Positions 24,618-33,151 of a stretch of 51,565 bases of DNA are shown piece by piece (the first letter of the stretch is position 1; each line of letters starts with the position of its first letter). Source of the DNA: BOG-908 sp964242035 (GTDB taxonomy: Bacteria > Pseudomonadota > Alphaproteobacteria > Acetobacterales > Acetobacteraceae); assembly GCA_964242035.1 (NCBI GenBank), contig CAXTCL010000002.1, forward strand, positions 1 to 51,565, in the 5' to 3' direction. The notes below the pieces were generated by a model. That model was not told where the DNA came from, made no database searches, and saw only the letters and a program-made list of their open reading frames with translations. Position numbers and translations under genes: made by a program.

Positions 24618-25382
24618 ATGGCCAGGCGTCGGCAGCTCTACGAGGGAAAGGCGAAGATCCTGTTCGAAGGACCCGAGCCGGGCACGCTCGTGCAGTATTT
24701 CAAGGACGACGCGACCGCCGGCAACGGCGCCAAGAAGGGCATCATCACCGGCAAGGGCGTGCTGAACAACCGGATCAGCGAGTACCTGATGCTGCGCCTG
24801 GCTGAGGTGGGCATACCGAACCACTTCGTCCGCCGGCTGAACATGCGCGAGCAGCTGATACGCGAGGTGGAGATCATCCCGCTGGAGATCGTGGTGCGCA
24901 ACGTGGCGGCCGGCAGCATCTGCACCCGCCTGGGCATACCCGAGGGCACGCGCCTGCCGCGCAGCATCATCGAGTACTACTATAAGAACGACGCGCTGGG
25001 CGACCCGATCGTGGCCGAGGAGCACATCACCGCGTTCGGCTGGGCCAACACGATGGACATGGACGACATCGTGGCGATGACGCTGCGCACCAACGACTTC
25101 CTGACCGGGCTGTTCCTGGGCGTCGGCATCACCCTGGTGGACTTCAAGCTGGAGTTCGGCCGGCTTTGGGAGGGCGAGGACATGCGCGTGGTGCTGGCAG
25201 ACGAGATCAGCCCGGACAATTGCCGCCTGTGGGACGTCAAAACCAACGAGAAGATGGACAAGGACCGTTTCCGCCGTGATCTCGGGCGCGTGGAGGAGGC
25301 CTACCAGGAGGTGGCCAAGCGGCTGGGAATCCTGCCGGAGGCTGGGATGCGGGACATGAAAGGTCCGGAGCTGATGCAGTGA
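24618..25382 (+). CDS. purC: Phosphoribosylaminoimidazole-succinocarboxamide synthase
   Basis: A 254-residue SAICAR synthetase of de novo purine synthesis, joining CAIR and aspartate with ATP. It begins MARRRQLYEGKAKILFEGPE, the classical N-terminus. It has EIIPLEIVVRNVAAGS (SAICAR signature 1) and LVDFKLEFGR with DEISPDNCRLWD (signature 2). A GGAGGA ribosome site precedes ATG 24618. It is followed 13 bases later by purS. Confidence 0.98.
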   Translation: MARRRQLYEGKAKILFEGPEPGTLVQYFKDDATAGNGAKKGIITGKGVLNNRISEYLMLRLAEVGIPNHFVRRLNMREQLIREVEIIPLEIVVRNVAAGSICTRLGIPEGTRLPRSIIEYYYKNDALGDPIVAEEHITAFGWANTMDMDDIVAMTLRTNDFLTGLFLGVGITLVDFKLEFGRLWEGEDMRVVLADEISPDNCRLWDVKTNEKMDKDRFRRDLGRVEEAYQEVAKRLGILPEAGMRDMKGPELMQ

Positions 25383-25395
25383 GAGGCCCCCTGCT

Positions 25396-25635
25396 GTGAA
25401 AGCGATCGTCACGGTCATGCTGAAGGACGGCGTGCTCGATCCGCAGGGCCGCGCGATCGGCCACGCGCTCGGCAATTTGGGGTTTGCCGGGGTGGGCGAG
25501 GTGCGTGCGGGGAAGGTGATAGAGCTTGAGTTGGCGGCGACCGACCCAGAGGCCGCGCGCGTCCAGGCCGAGGAGATGGCCCGCAAGCTGCTGGCCAACA
25601 CGGTGATAGAACGATTTTCAGTGGAGATAGCTTGA
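25396..25635 (+). CDS. purS: Phosphoribosylformylglycinamidine synthase subunit PurS
   Basis: A 79-residue PurS, the small bridging subunit of the three-part FGAM synthase (PurS, PurQ, PurL). It begins VKAIVTVMLKDGVLDPQGRA and has the conserved IGHALGNLGFAGVGEVRAGK. GTG start. Its TGA overlaps the next ATG. The expected next gene purQ is not found here; a secreted Rap1a-like protein follows instead. Confidence 0.95.
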   Translation: MKAIVTVMLKDGVLDPQGRAIGHALGNLGFAGVGEVRAGKVIELELAATDPEAARVQAEEMARKLLANTVIERFSVEIA

Positions 25636-25964
25636 TGAAGAAGATCGCACTCGTCCTGGCCTGCGTGGCCATTGCCGGCGTGGCGCATGCGCAGCGCGAG
25701 TCCAGGGTAACCGGCGCCAAGCTGCTGAGCCTCTGCACGGCTTCCGCGGCGGCAAATTGCGACGCTTATCTGTCCGGCGTGGCGGATGGTGTCGCGGCGC
25801 AGGGCCCGGAGCACGCGCCGTTCTGCATACCGGACGCGGTCACCGGCAAGCAGCTGCGCGAGGTTGCGGTGAAATACATGCACGATCATCCGCAGGACCT
25901 GGAGCTGAAGGCCGGCACGGTGGTCACCCACGCCTACACTGCGGCGTTCGCCTGCAAGAAGTAG
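25635..25964 (+). CDS. Secreted Rap1a/Tai-like protein
   Basis: A 109-residue protein with a signal peptide (MKKIALVLACVAIAGVAHAQ). The mature part has the Rap1a domain pattern: LLSLCTASAAANCDAYLSGV, FCIPDAVTGKQLREVAVKYM, HPQDLELKAGTVV, then AAFACKK, with four cysteines that pair. Rap1a/Tai proteins include immunity proteins to type VI amidase effectors, but no effector or type VI gene is near, so that role is only a possibility. The start overlaps the purS stop (TGATG), giving translational coupling. Confidence 0.8.
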   Translation: MKKIALVLACVAIAGVAHAQRESRVTGAKLLSLCTASAAANCDAYLSGVADGVAAQGPEHAPFCIPDAVTGKQLREVAVKYMHDHPQDLELKAGTVVTHAYTAAFACKK

Positions 25965-26428
25965 AAGCCGGGCGCCGGGCGATCTCGTCCGGCTCCAGCT
26001 TCGAGCGTGACATCGGCTACGCCCGCGCCGTTGTCAGCGGCGAGTGGGTGTTCGTCAGCGGCACCACCGGCTTCGACTGCGCGACCATGACAATCGTGGA
26101 CGATGCGGCCACCCAGGCCAGGCAGGCCCTGGCCAACATCGCGGCCGCGCTGGCACACGCCGGCGCTGGCCTGGCTGACGTGGTGCGCGTCCGCTACATC
26201 CTGCCCGACCGGGCCGACTTCGAGCCGTGCTGGCCGGCACTGCGGGAAGCCTTCGGAGCGTCACCCCCCGCGGCCACGATGATCATGGCCGGCCTCTACG
26301 ACCCGCGCATGCGCCTGGAGATCGAAGTAACAGCCCGTCGCCCTACGCGTGCATCCACCGCCTCCGCGTCAGCACTGACAAAAGTTTTTTGCTTCTTTTT
26401 TGCAAAAAAGAAGGCCTTCCTTCCTTGA
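25952..26428 (+). CDS. RidA family protein, end encoded by a repeat
   Basis: A RidA/YjgF/UK114 family protein: ISSGSSFERDIGYARAVVSG, WVFVSGTTGFDCATMTI, VVRVRYILPDRADFEP and PAATMIMAGLYDPRMRLEIE match the family. RidA enzymes hydrolyse reactive enamine/imine intermediates. There is no ATG, GTG or TTG in frame near the start; CTG 25952 or ATC 25982 are the candidates, perhaps with coupling to the upstream gene. The family domain ends at VTARRP; the last ~30 residues run into repeat copy 11 (TKVFCFFFAKKKAFLP), which supplies the stop. The TGA at 26426 overlaps the TTG start of the DUF445 gene. Confidence 0.8.
   Translation: MQEVEAGRRAISSGSSFERDIGYARAVVSGEWVFVSGTTGFDCATMTIVDDAATQARQALANIAAALAHAGAGLADVVRVRYILPDRADFEPCWPALREAFGASPPAATMIMAGLYDPRMRLEIEVTARRPTRASTASASALTKVFCFFFAKKKAFLP
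26374..26425. repeat. Cloverleaf repeat, copy 11 (single right arm, GAAG)
   Basis: Right half only: GACAAAAGTTTTTTG, hairpin CTTCTTTTTT/AAAAAAGAAG with loop GC, then GGCCTTCCTTCC. Unlike other copies it lies inside a reading frame: it encodes the tail of RidA, and its edge forms the TTG start of DUF445. Confidence 0.92.
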
Positions 26429-27696
26429 CCCCCCCAGACCCAGACACCCCCGCCCGCCGCTCGCTCGCGCGACACAAGCGCCTGGCCACATTCCTCCTCC
26501 TCCTGATGGCCGCCTTGACCATCGGCAGCTTCTATCTCCCGACGAACTACTGGACGCAGCTCCTGCAAGCCGCCGCCAAAGCCGGCTTCGTGGGCGGCAT
26601 CGCCGACTGGTTCGCGGTGACCGCCCTGTTCCGCCACCCGCTGGGCCTGCCGATCCCGCACACCGCCATCATCCCGCACGAGAAGGTCCGCCTGGGCCAG
26701 GCGCTCGGCCGCTTCTTCGCCAGGCACGTGGTCACCGAGGAAGAGGTCGGCCGCCTGATGGGAAGGCTGGACGTGGCGGACCTGCTCCGTACACTCCTGA
26801 CCAACGACGAAGTGGTGCAACCGCTGGCGCGCACGCTGTCCGGCTACCTGCCGCGGATATTGGCCACGGTGGAGGACGGCCGCGCCAGGCGCGTGCTCGG
26901 CCGGCTGGTGCCGCGCATGATAGGCGGTCCGGCGGCGGGACGCATCGTGGCGCGCGCGCTGCGCGGCCTGGTGGATGGCGGGCGGCACCAGGAGGTGTTC
27001 GGCTTCATCCTGGTGAAGCTCCGCGGCGGCATGCTGGAGAAGGAGGCGCAGCTCCGCACGCTGATAGAGGAGCGCGTGCGCGACCAGGGCGGAAGGCTGA
27101 TGGGTTGGGCGCTGGGCGCCAGCATAGCCACGCGCGTGCTCACCACGGTGAATGCCGAGATGGACAAGATGGACCCGGACGGCTCGGAGATACGCGAGGC
27201 GTTCGACGTCTGGGTTCGGCGCGAAATCGCACTGATGGAGGAGGATCCGGCCCGCGCCGCTGAGCTGGGCCGGGCGATACGCCGGATCGTCGGCCACCAG
27301 ACGGTGCAGGCCTGGAGCCTGGATGTGTGGTCTCGCCTGCGCCTGACGCTGGAGGCCGACGCTGCCCGGCCGAACGGCCACACCGCCACGCTGCTGGAGG
27401 GTGCGGTGCGCAATCTGGGCGAGCTGCTGGCCACCGACCCTGCGGCGAGCGCCAGGCTGCAACGGACCGCCGAACGCCTGGTGGTACGTCTGCTGCCCGC
27501 GGCGCAGACGCAGATTGCCTCTTTTGTGGGCGATGTTGTTGGATCGTGGGACACCGCGACGCTGGTGGACCGCATCGAGCTGCGCGTTGGGCGGGATCTG
27601 CAGTATGTGCGCATGAACGGCACGCTTGTGGGATTCCTGGTGGGGGGCGTCGCCTATGCCGTCCTAGTGGCAATCTTCGGGCATGTCGCTTTCTGA
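26425..27696 (+). CDS. DUF445 family membrane protein
   Basis: A 423-residue DUF445 (YheB/YjiN-like) protein. It has an N-terminal membrane helix (ATFLLLLMAALTIGSFYLPT), the family motif AAKAGFVGGIADWFAVTALF followed by RHPLGLPIPHTAIIP, a long helical cytoplasmic or periplasmic middle, and a C-terminal membrane helix (GTLVGFLVGGVAYAVLVAIF). The function is unknown. TTG 26425 is the only start that keeps the N-terminus short; it overlaps the TGA of RidA (TTGA), so the two genes look translationally coupled across repeat copy 11. Confidence 0.9.
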   Translation: MTPPDPDTPARRSLARHKRLATFLLLLMAALTIGSFYLPTNYWTQLLQAAAKAGFVGGIADWFAVTALFRHPLGLPIPHTAIIPHEKVRLGQALGRFFARHVVTEEEVGRLMGRLDVADLLRTLLTNDEVVQPLARTLSGYLPRILATVEDGRARRVLGRLVPRMIGGPAAGRIVARALRGLVDGGRHQEVFGFILVKLRGGMLEKEAQLRTLIEERVRDQGGRLMGWALGASIATRVLTTVNAEMDKMDPDGSEIREAFDVWVRREIALMEEDPARAAELGRAIRRIVGHQTVQAWSLDVWSRLRLTLEADAARPNGHTATLLEGAVRNLGELLATDPAASARLQRTAERLVVRLLPAAQTQIASFVGDVVGSWDTATLVDRIELRVGRDLQYVRMNGTLVGFLVGGVAYAVLVAIFGHVAF

Positions 27697-27705
27697 GCAA
27701 GGCCA

Positions 27706-27845
27706 GGCAAGCAAGGCCTTCTTTTTTGAAAAAAAGAAGCAAAAAACTTTTGACTCCGCTGTCACGCGCCCGCTGGAAAATACCGCGACAGCCGAATAAA
27801 AGCTTTTTGCTTCTTTTTCTCGAAAAAGAAGGCCTTCCTTGCCTT
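27706..27845. repeat. Cloverleaf repeat, copy 12 (GAAG / class A-like / GAAG)
   Basis: Left GAAG hairpin, right GAAG hairpin with compensated C:G pair (CTTCTTTTTC / GAAAAAGAAG). The centre has CCGCTGTC and GACAGCCG. It is preceded by an extra GCAAGGCCAGGCAAGC just after the DUF445 stop. Confidence 0.95.
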
Positions 27846-27901
27846 AACTGCGGCACGCGACGCGCCTTGCTTTATCCCCGGACATCCGGCTGTTAACGCC
27901 G

Positions 27902-28954
27902 ATGCCAGACCAGCCAACCAGCACGCCCCCCCAACGCGTCGCCATGGGCGTGCTAGCCCTCATCCTGCTTCTGCTGGGCCTGTTCACCCTGCGCGGCTTC
28001 CTGCCCGCGCTCGCCTGGGCCGCCATCTTCGCCATCGCCCTGTGGCCGCTCTATAAGCGCGCGCTGACCAACCCGGCCGCGCGCCGGCACGACGTGCTGG
28101 TGGCCGGCGCCTTCACCCTGGCCGTCGCCCTGGTGTTCATCGTGCCGATCGGGCTGGTGGGCGTGCAGCTCGCCCGCGAGGGCCACGAGGCCGCGGACTG
28201 GGCGAAGAACGCGCAGGAGCACGGCATCCCGGAGCCGGCCGCACTGCACAAGCTGCCGTTCGGCCAGGCACAGGTGGATGGCTGGTGGAAGCAGAACCTG
28301 GCCGACCCGGGCCAGGCGCGCGCGCTGGTGGAGCGCGTGGGCCACGGCCGCGCCGGCAACATGGGCCGCGAAGTGGGCGAGCAGGTGACCCGCCGGCTGA
28401 CCATCTTCGTGTTCACCCTGCTGACGCTGTTCTTCCTGTTCAAGGAAGGCACCACCGTATCCAACCAGATGCGGCGCGCCGCCACCCGCACCTTCGGCCC
28501 GCATGGCGAGCGCGTGGGGCTGCAGATCATCACCTCGGTCCACGGCACGGTGAACGGCCTGGTCCTGGTGGGGCTTGGTGAGGGCTTGATCCTGGGCATC
28601 GCCTACGCGATCGCCGGCGTGCCGCACCCCACCATCTTCGGCGCGCTGACGGCGGTGGCCGCGATGATCCCGTTCGCGGCACCCGTGGTCTTCGGCGTGG
28701 CCAGCCTCCTGCTGGCGGCGAACGGCTCGGTCGCCTGGGCCATCGGGCTCTTCCTGGCCGGCATGGCGGTGACCTTCATCGCCGACCATTTCATCCGGCC
28801 GGTGCTGATCGGCGGCGCCACCAAGCTGCCGTTTCTTTGGGTGCTGCTGGGGATACTGGGCGGGGTGGAGGCCTGGGGGTTGATCGGGCTGTTCCTGGGG
28901 CCGGCGATCATGGCCGCACTTATCCTGCTCTGGCGGGAGTGGGCTGGGGAGTAA
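27902..28954 (+). CDS. AI-2E family transporter (PerM-like)
   Basis: A 350-residue membrane protein of the AI-2E/PerM/TqsA family with about eight membrane segments, paired at the N-terminus (LALILLLLGLFTLRGFLPAL, ALAWAAIFAIALWPLYKRAL). The conserved loop VHGTVNGLVLVGLGEGLILG and the C-terminal GLIGLFLGPAIMAALILLWR are typical. Members export the AI-2 signal or other small solutes, or sodium/lithium; the substrate cannot be told here. Its stop TAA is the first triplet of repeat copy 13. Confidence 0.92.
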   Translation: MPDQPTSTPPQRVAMGVLALILLLLGLFTLRGFLPALAWAAIFAIALWPLYKRALTNPAARRHDVLVAGAFTLAVALVFIVPIGLVGVQLAREGHEAADWAKNAQEHGIPEPAALHKLPFGQAQVDGWWKQNLADPGQARALVERVGHGRAGNMGREVGEQVTRRLTIFVFTLLTLFFLFKEGTTVSNQMRRAATRTFGPHGERVGLQIITSVHGTVNGLVLVGLGEGLILGIAYAIAGVPHPTIFGALTAVAAMIPFAAPVVFGVASLLLAANGSVAWAIGLFLAGMAVTFIADHFIRPVLIGGATKLPFLWVLLGILGGVEAWGLIGLFLGPAIMAALILLWREWAGE

Positions 28955-29088
28955 GCAAGGCCTTCTTTTTTAAAAAAAAGAAGCAAAAAACTTTTGGTCT
29001 CTGTCGGCGAGTGCTGAAGCAGCCGCCGACAGGGAGCAAAAGTTTTTTGGTCCTTTTTTTCAAAAAAGGACTGCTTGCTTCCTTGCCT
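28953..29088. repeat. Cloverleaf repeat, copy 13 (GAAG / class A / GGAC)
   Basis: Nearly the same as copy 2 from the central domain onward (CTGTCGGCG ... CGCCGACAG, GGAC right hairpin, CTGCTTGCTT), 22 kb away. The apex reads GCTGAAGCAGC. A T/C change in the left stem gives a G-U pair. It starts at the upstream stop codon. Confidence 0.96.
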
Positions 29089-29109
29089 TAGCGCGCCGAC
29101 CTAGACCCC

Positions 29110-30138
29110 ATGCGTCTCTCCGTGCTCGACCAATCGATGATCGTCTCCGGCCGCTCCCCCGCCGCCTCCATACGCGAGACGGTGGAGCTCGCCCGCCTCT
29201 GCGACACGCTCGGCTACCACCGCTTCTGGGTCTCCGAACACCACAGTAGCGACAGCATCGCCGGCTCGGCGCCCGAGGTGCTGCTGGCCGCCCTCGCCAT
29301 GGTTACCACGCGCATCAGGCTGGGCAGCGCCGGCGTGATGCTGCCGCATTACAGCGCGCTCAAGGTGGCCGAGCAGTTCCGCGTGCTCGAAGCCCTCGCA
29401 CCGGGGCGGGTCGACCTCGGTCTGGGACGCGCGCCAGGCTCGGACGGCCGCACCGCCTTCGCGCTGAACCCGAACGCCGCCGAAGCCGCCAACGCCTTCC
29501 CCGCGCAACTGCGTGACCTGATGGCCTGGGTCAGCGGCGGCGCGCTGCCGGACGCTCACCCGTTCCGCAACGTGATGGCGCAGCCGGCCGGCCCGGAGTC
29601 GCCGGAGATCTGGATACTCGGCAGCTCCACCTATGGCGCGCAGGTCGCCGCCTTCTTCGGCCTGCCCTACTGCTACGCCTACTTCTTCACCGAGGGGCAA
29701 GGGGCGATGGAAGCGCTCGAGCTGTATCGCGCCACCTACCGGCCGAGCCAGGCCCATCCGCAACCCTACAGCGCCATCGCCGTGTTCGCGCTTGCGGCAG
29801 ACACCCAAACGGAAGCCGAGCGCCTGTTCACGCCCCGCGAGGTCTGGCGGGCAGAGCGCGAGCGCGGCCGGTTCGTCCCCCTGCCCTCGCCCGAGGAGGC
29901 CGCCGCCTACCCGTTCACCGCAGCCGAAATCGCGCGAAACGCCGTCACGCGGGAGCGCAGCGCCTACGGCACGCCAGACGTGGTGCGCGAGCGGTTGCAG
30001 ACGATCGGGGCGAGCCACGGCGTGGACGAGATCGCGATGGTGACGGCGCTGCACGATCCGGTGGCAAGGCGGCGTTCGTTTGTGCTGTTGGCGGAGGCGT
30101 TTGGGCTTTCGGAGCGCGTGCGTCTGGCGGCTGAGTAA
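29110..30138 (+). CDS. LLM class flavin-dependent oxidoreductase
   Basis: A 342-residue luciferase-like monooxygenase of the MsnO8/YhbW type. It begins MRLSVLDQSMIVSGRSPAAS, then YHRFWVSEHHSSDSIAGSAP, VMLPHYSALKVAEQFRVLEA and GRVDLGLGRAPGSD, all diagnostic. WILGSSTYGAQVAAFFGLPY is the second conserved block. It uses reduced flavin, likely FMNH2, to oxidise an unknown substrate. No flavin reductase is adjacent. It is a single-gene unit bounded by repeat copies 13 and 14. Confidence 0.92.
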   Translation: MRLSVLDQSMIVSGRSPAASIRETVELARLCDTLGYHRFWVSEHHSSDSIAGSAPEVLLAALAMVTTRIRLGSAGVMLPHYSALKVAEQFRVLEALAPGRVDLGLGRAPGSDGRTAFALNPNAAEAANAFPAQLRDLMAWVSGGALPDAHPFRNVMAQPAGPESPEIWILGSSTYGAQVAAFFGLPYCYAYFFTEGQGAMEALELYRATYRPSQAHPQPYSAIAVFALAADTQTEAERLFTPREVWRAERERGRFVPLPSPEEAAAYPFTAAEIARNAVTRERSAYGTPDVVRERLQTIGASHGVDEIAMVTALHDPVARRRSFVLLAEAFGLSERVRLAAE

Positions 30139-30269
30139 GGCAAGGCCTTCTTTTTTTTGAAAAAAAGAAGCAGAAAACTTTGCTCCCTGTCGGCGGATGT
30201 TGAAACAGCGTGCGACAGCAGACCGAAAGTTTTTTGGTCCTTTTTTTTAAAAAAGGACTGCTTGCTTTC
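30137..30269. repeat. Cloverleaf repeat, copy 14 (GAAG / class A / GGAC)
   Basis: The left GAAG hairpin has an extended T-run; the right GGAC hairpin is GTCCTTTTTTTT/AAAAAAGGAC. The centre CTGTCGGCGGATG, apex GTTGAAACAGC, then GCGACAG. It lies between convergent genes whose stop codons both touch its edges. Confidence 0.95.
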
Positions 30270-30506
30270 TCACCTTCTGCGCTGCACGCGGAACGCCACG
30301 TAAGCAACCGCCCCGGCAACCAGCGCCACTGGCAACATCACCGACGCGATCCACAGGAACAGCGCGGCCACGGTGACCGCGCCGGCCACCACCGCCACCA
30401 CGGCGGCGCCCAGCCCCAGGCGGAGAGGCCAGGTCGCGCGCGCCGGTGGGGCGACGAACTCGCCGCCGGCCGTCATGTCGATCGTCTGTGGCACTCGCTC
30501 GCGCAT
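30270..30506 (-). CDS. Small two-helix membrane protein
   Basis: A 78-residue protein with two hydrophobic helices (GLGAAVVAVVAGAVTVAALF and LPVALVAGAVAYVAFRV) after a short cytoplasmic N-terminus; the C-terminus is RVQRRR. I do not recognise the family. The start MRERVPQTID is used; an internal ATG at 30476 (MTAGGEFVAP) is an alternative. Its stop codon touches repeat copy 14. It may have a general envelope role, but nothing in the sequence says which. Confidence 0.65.
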   Translation of the reverse strand: MRERVPQTIDMTAGGEFVAPPARATWPLRLGLGAAVVAVVAGAVTVAALFLWIASVMLPVALVAGAVAYVAFRVQRRR

Positions 30507-30626
30507 AGCCGGGACGTGGCGCGGACCAGGCGCCGCGGCAAGAGGCCCGGGCTTTTGGCGCGGGAGATTGTGCCGTGTATCTTCGCCACGGCCCGGTGCT
30601 GTCGGGCGGTACGGAGAGAGAGCGTG

Positions 30627-31001
30627 ATGCGGTTGTGGCTGGTGGCCGGCATGTTGGGTTCTGTGATCGCCGGCTTGCCGGGGGGAGCGGCAGCCGGCGA
30701 GGTCACCACCGAGACCCGCGACCGCATTGAGGAGAAGCTGTCGGACGCGTTCCTGGCGCCGCAGACGACGCTGTGGCAGTTCGACGCGGAGCTTCCCTAT
30801 GTGAGCGGCGAACGGGTCGTCTGCGGCTGGGTGAACTTCCAGTCCGCCCAGCAGAAATACGTGGGCTTCCATCAATTCTACGCCATCGTGGCCAACGGCC
30901 TGGTCACCCTGGCACAGATCGACGACCCGGTTTCCGATACGTCCGGGGAACTGGCGAATAAGTTGAGCACTCTATGCGGCACGTTCAAGCGGCCCGGCTG
31001 A
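30627..31001 (+). CDS. Small secreted protein of unknown function
   Basis: A 124-residue protein with a signal peptide (MRLWLVAGMLGSVIAGLPGG, cleavage near AAAG). The mature part is mixed alpha/beta with two cysteines (VVCGWVNFQ and LSTLCGTFK) likely forming a disulfide. WVNFQSAQQKYVGFHQFYAI resembles small periplasmic proteins that are common in Acetobacteraceae, but I cannot assign a family. A GGAGAGAG ribosome site precedes ATG 30627. Confidence 0.75.
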   Translation: MRLWLVAGMLGSVIAGLPGGAAAGEVTTETRDRIEEKLSDAFLAPQTTLWQFDAELPYVSGERVVCGWVNFQSAQQKYVGFHQFYAIVANGLVTLAQIDDPVSDTSGELANKLSTLCGTFKRPG

Positions 31002-31050
31002 ACGCCAGGGCACGTCATCGGACGTTGCCGCCGCCTGGAAAGCTGATAAG

Positions 31051-31067
31051 GATTGCTACAAGCAATC
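31051..31067. promoter_or_regulatory. GATTGC/GCAATC inverted repeat upstream of tonB
   Basis: A perfect 6-5-6 inverted repeat (GATTGC, TACAA, GCAATC) in the 403-base gap before tonB, about 50 bases after the upstream stop codon. It may be an operator for the iron/TonB operon or the stem of a weak terminator. The rest of 31002-31404 shows no gene or clear promoter. Confidence 0.35.
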
Positions 31068-31404
31068 ACGAATAAGTCGGACGGAACGTTCTGATACCCT
31101 TGAAATTTCTTCTGTCTTGTCGCGTCTGGTGCGGGCGTTCGGCAGGGCCGCCGAATGGCACGGTCATGCCGGCGCGCATGTCGGGCGCCCGCTGCGGACG
31201 CGCGATCAGGCTGTCCAATTCCGCAACGAGGAACGGTACTTGCAAGCTGCATTGTGTAGGCGCCCCCAGGCGTGACGCTTACGCCAATCTTGAGAGTGCG
31301 CGTTTCAGCGTGCACCATCGGCGGCTTGTGCAACAGGTTCAGCCCGGCCGGCGGAGTGCCGCTTCGGGAAGCAGGAGACGAGATCGTATGAAGGAGTGCG
31401 CGGC

Positions 31405-32055
<651 letters not shown>

Positions 32056-32121
32056 CCTCGACGCCCGTAAAAACGACAGTTACCGGCGGCGCCCCAGCGG
32101 CCCGCTTTGATAGGAGTGACC

Positions 32122-33147
32122 ATGAACAAAACGACCCGCCTGCCCACTTTGGCCGCCGCACTGGCCTTCAGCGCCGCGTCCGTAATGCCCGCCGTGGCCC
32201 TGGCCCAGGCAGCGCCCGCACCCGCCACCACCGCTCCGGCGCCTGCCGCCCCCGGTGACGCCGCCGCGCCGGCGGCCGCAGCGCCGGCCACCACACCAGG
32301 CGCCCCGGCCGCGCCCGGCACGCCGGACGCCACCACAGGGGCCGCACCCGGCACACCTGGTGCGGCCCCCGCCCCCGGTGCGGCACCCGCCGACGCCAAC
32401 GCCGCCCCGTCTGGCGCCACTGACAACGGCAATGGCACCGAGTCCGTGGAAAACCCCTACGGCCTGTCCGCCCTGTGGAAGACCGGCGACTACATCAGCA
32501 AGACCGTGCTGATCCTGCTGGCTATCATGTCGCTCGGCACCTGGTACATCATGATCACCAAGTATATCGAGCAGGGTAACCTGTTCCGCGCCAGCCGCAC
32601 GGCCGCCAAGGATTTCTGGTCCACCACCTCCGTGAGCGAAGGCGTCAAGCGCCTGAAGCCCGCCAGCCCGTTCCGCTACATCGCCGAGAACGGCATCAAC
32701 GCCAGCCAGCACCACGAGGGCGCGCTGACCGACAGCATCGACCTGCACACCTGGGTGACAATGAGCATACAGCGTGCCCAGGAAACCATCGCTTCGCGTC
32801 TGCAGGGCGGCCTGGCTTTCCTGGCGACCGTGGGCTCCACCGCACCGTTCGTGGGCCTGTTCGGCACCGTCTGGGGCATCTATCACGCGCTGACCGCCAT
32901 CGGCATCGCCGGCCAGGCCTCGATCGACAAGGTGGCAGGCCCCGTGGGCGAGGCGCTGATCATGACCGCGATCGGCCTGGCGACCGCCGTGCCTGCCGTG
33001 CTGGGCTACAACTTCCTGGTCCGCCGCAACAAGGCGGCCGCCGAGAAGGTGCGCAACTTCAGCTCCGACCTGCACTCCATCCTGCTGTCCGGCACGCGCG
33101 TGAGCATACCTGCCAATTCCGTCGGCAACACCGCCAAGGTCGCCTGA
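32122..33147 (+). CDS. exbB: TonB-system energizer ExbB
   Basis: A 341-residue ExbB with a signal peptide (to AQAAPAP) and a long Ala/Pro/Gly-rich periplasmic N-terminal extension of about 80 residues before the first helix (ISKTVLILLAIMSLGTWYIM). The MotA/TolQ/ExbB core follows: FLATVGSTAPFVGLFGTVWG, IYHALTAIGIAGQASIDKVA and VGEALIMTAIGLATAVPAVL. ExbB forms the pentameric proton channel with ExbD. The ribosome site is AGGAG before ATG 32122. Confidence 0.96.
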   Translation: MNKTTRLPTLAAALAFSAASVMPAVALAQAAPAPATTAPAPAAPGDAAAPAAAAPATTPGAPAAPGTPDATTGAAPGTPGAAPAPGAAPADANAAPSGATDNGNGTESVENPYGLSALWKTGDYISKTVLILLAIMSLGTWYIMITKYIEQGNLFRASRTAAKDFWSTTSVSEGVKRLKPASPFRYIAENGINASQHHEGALTDSIDLHTWVTMSIQRAQETIASRLQGGLAFLATVGSTAPFVGLFGTVWGIYHALTAIGIAGQASIDKVAGPVGEALIMTAIGLATAVPAVLGYNFLVRRNKAAAEKVRNFSSDLHSILLSGTRVSIPANSVGNTAKVA

Positions 33148-33151
33148 CACC

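Noticed and set aside
25635..25964. Type VI secretion immunity gene
   Set aside because: The domain looks Rap1a-like, but no effector or type VI component is in the window, so immunity is not claimed.
6987..29088. Target-site duplications flanking the repeats that would prove recent transposition
   Set aside because: I looked at the flanks of copies 2, 9, 13 and 15 and saw no consistent direct repeat outside the AAGCAAG/CTTGCTT stem.
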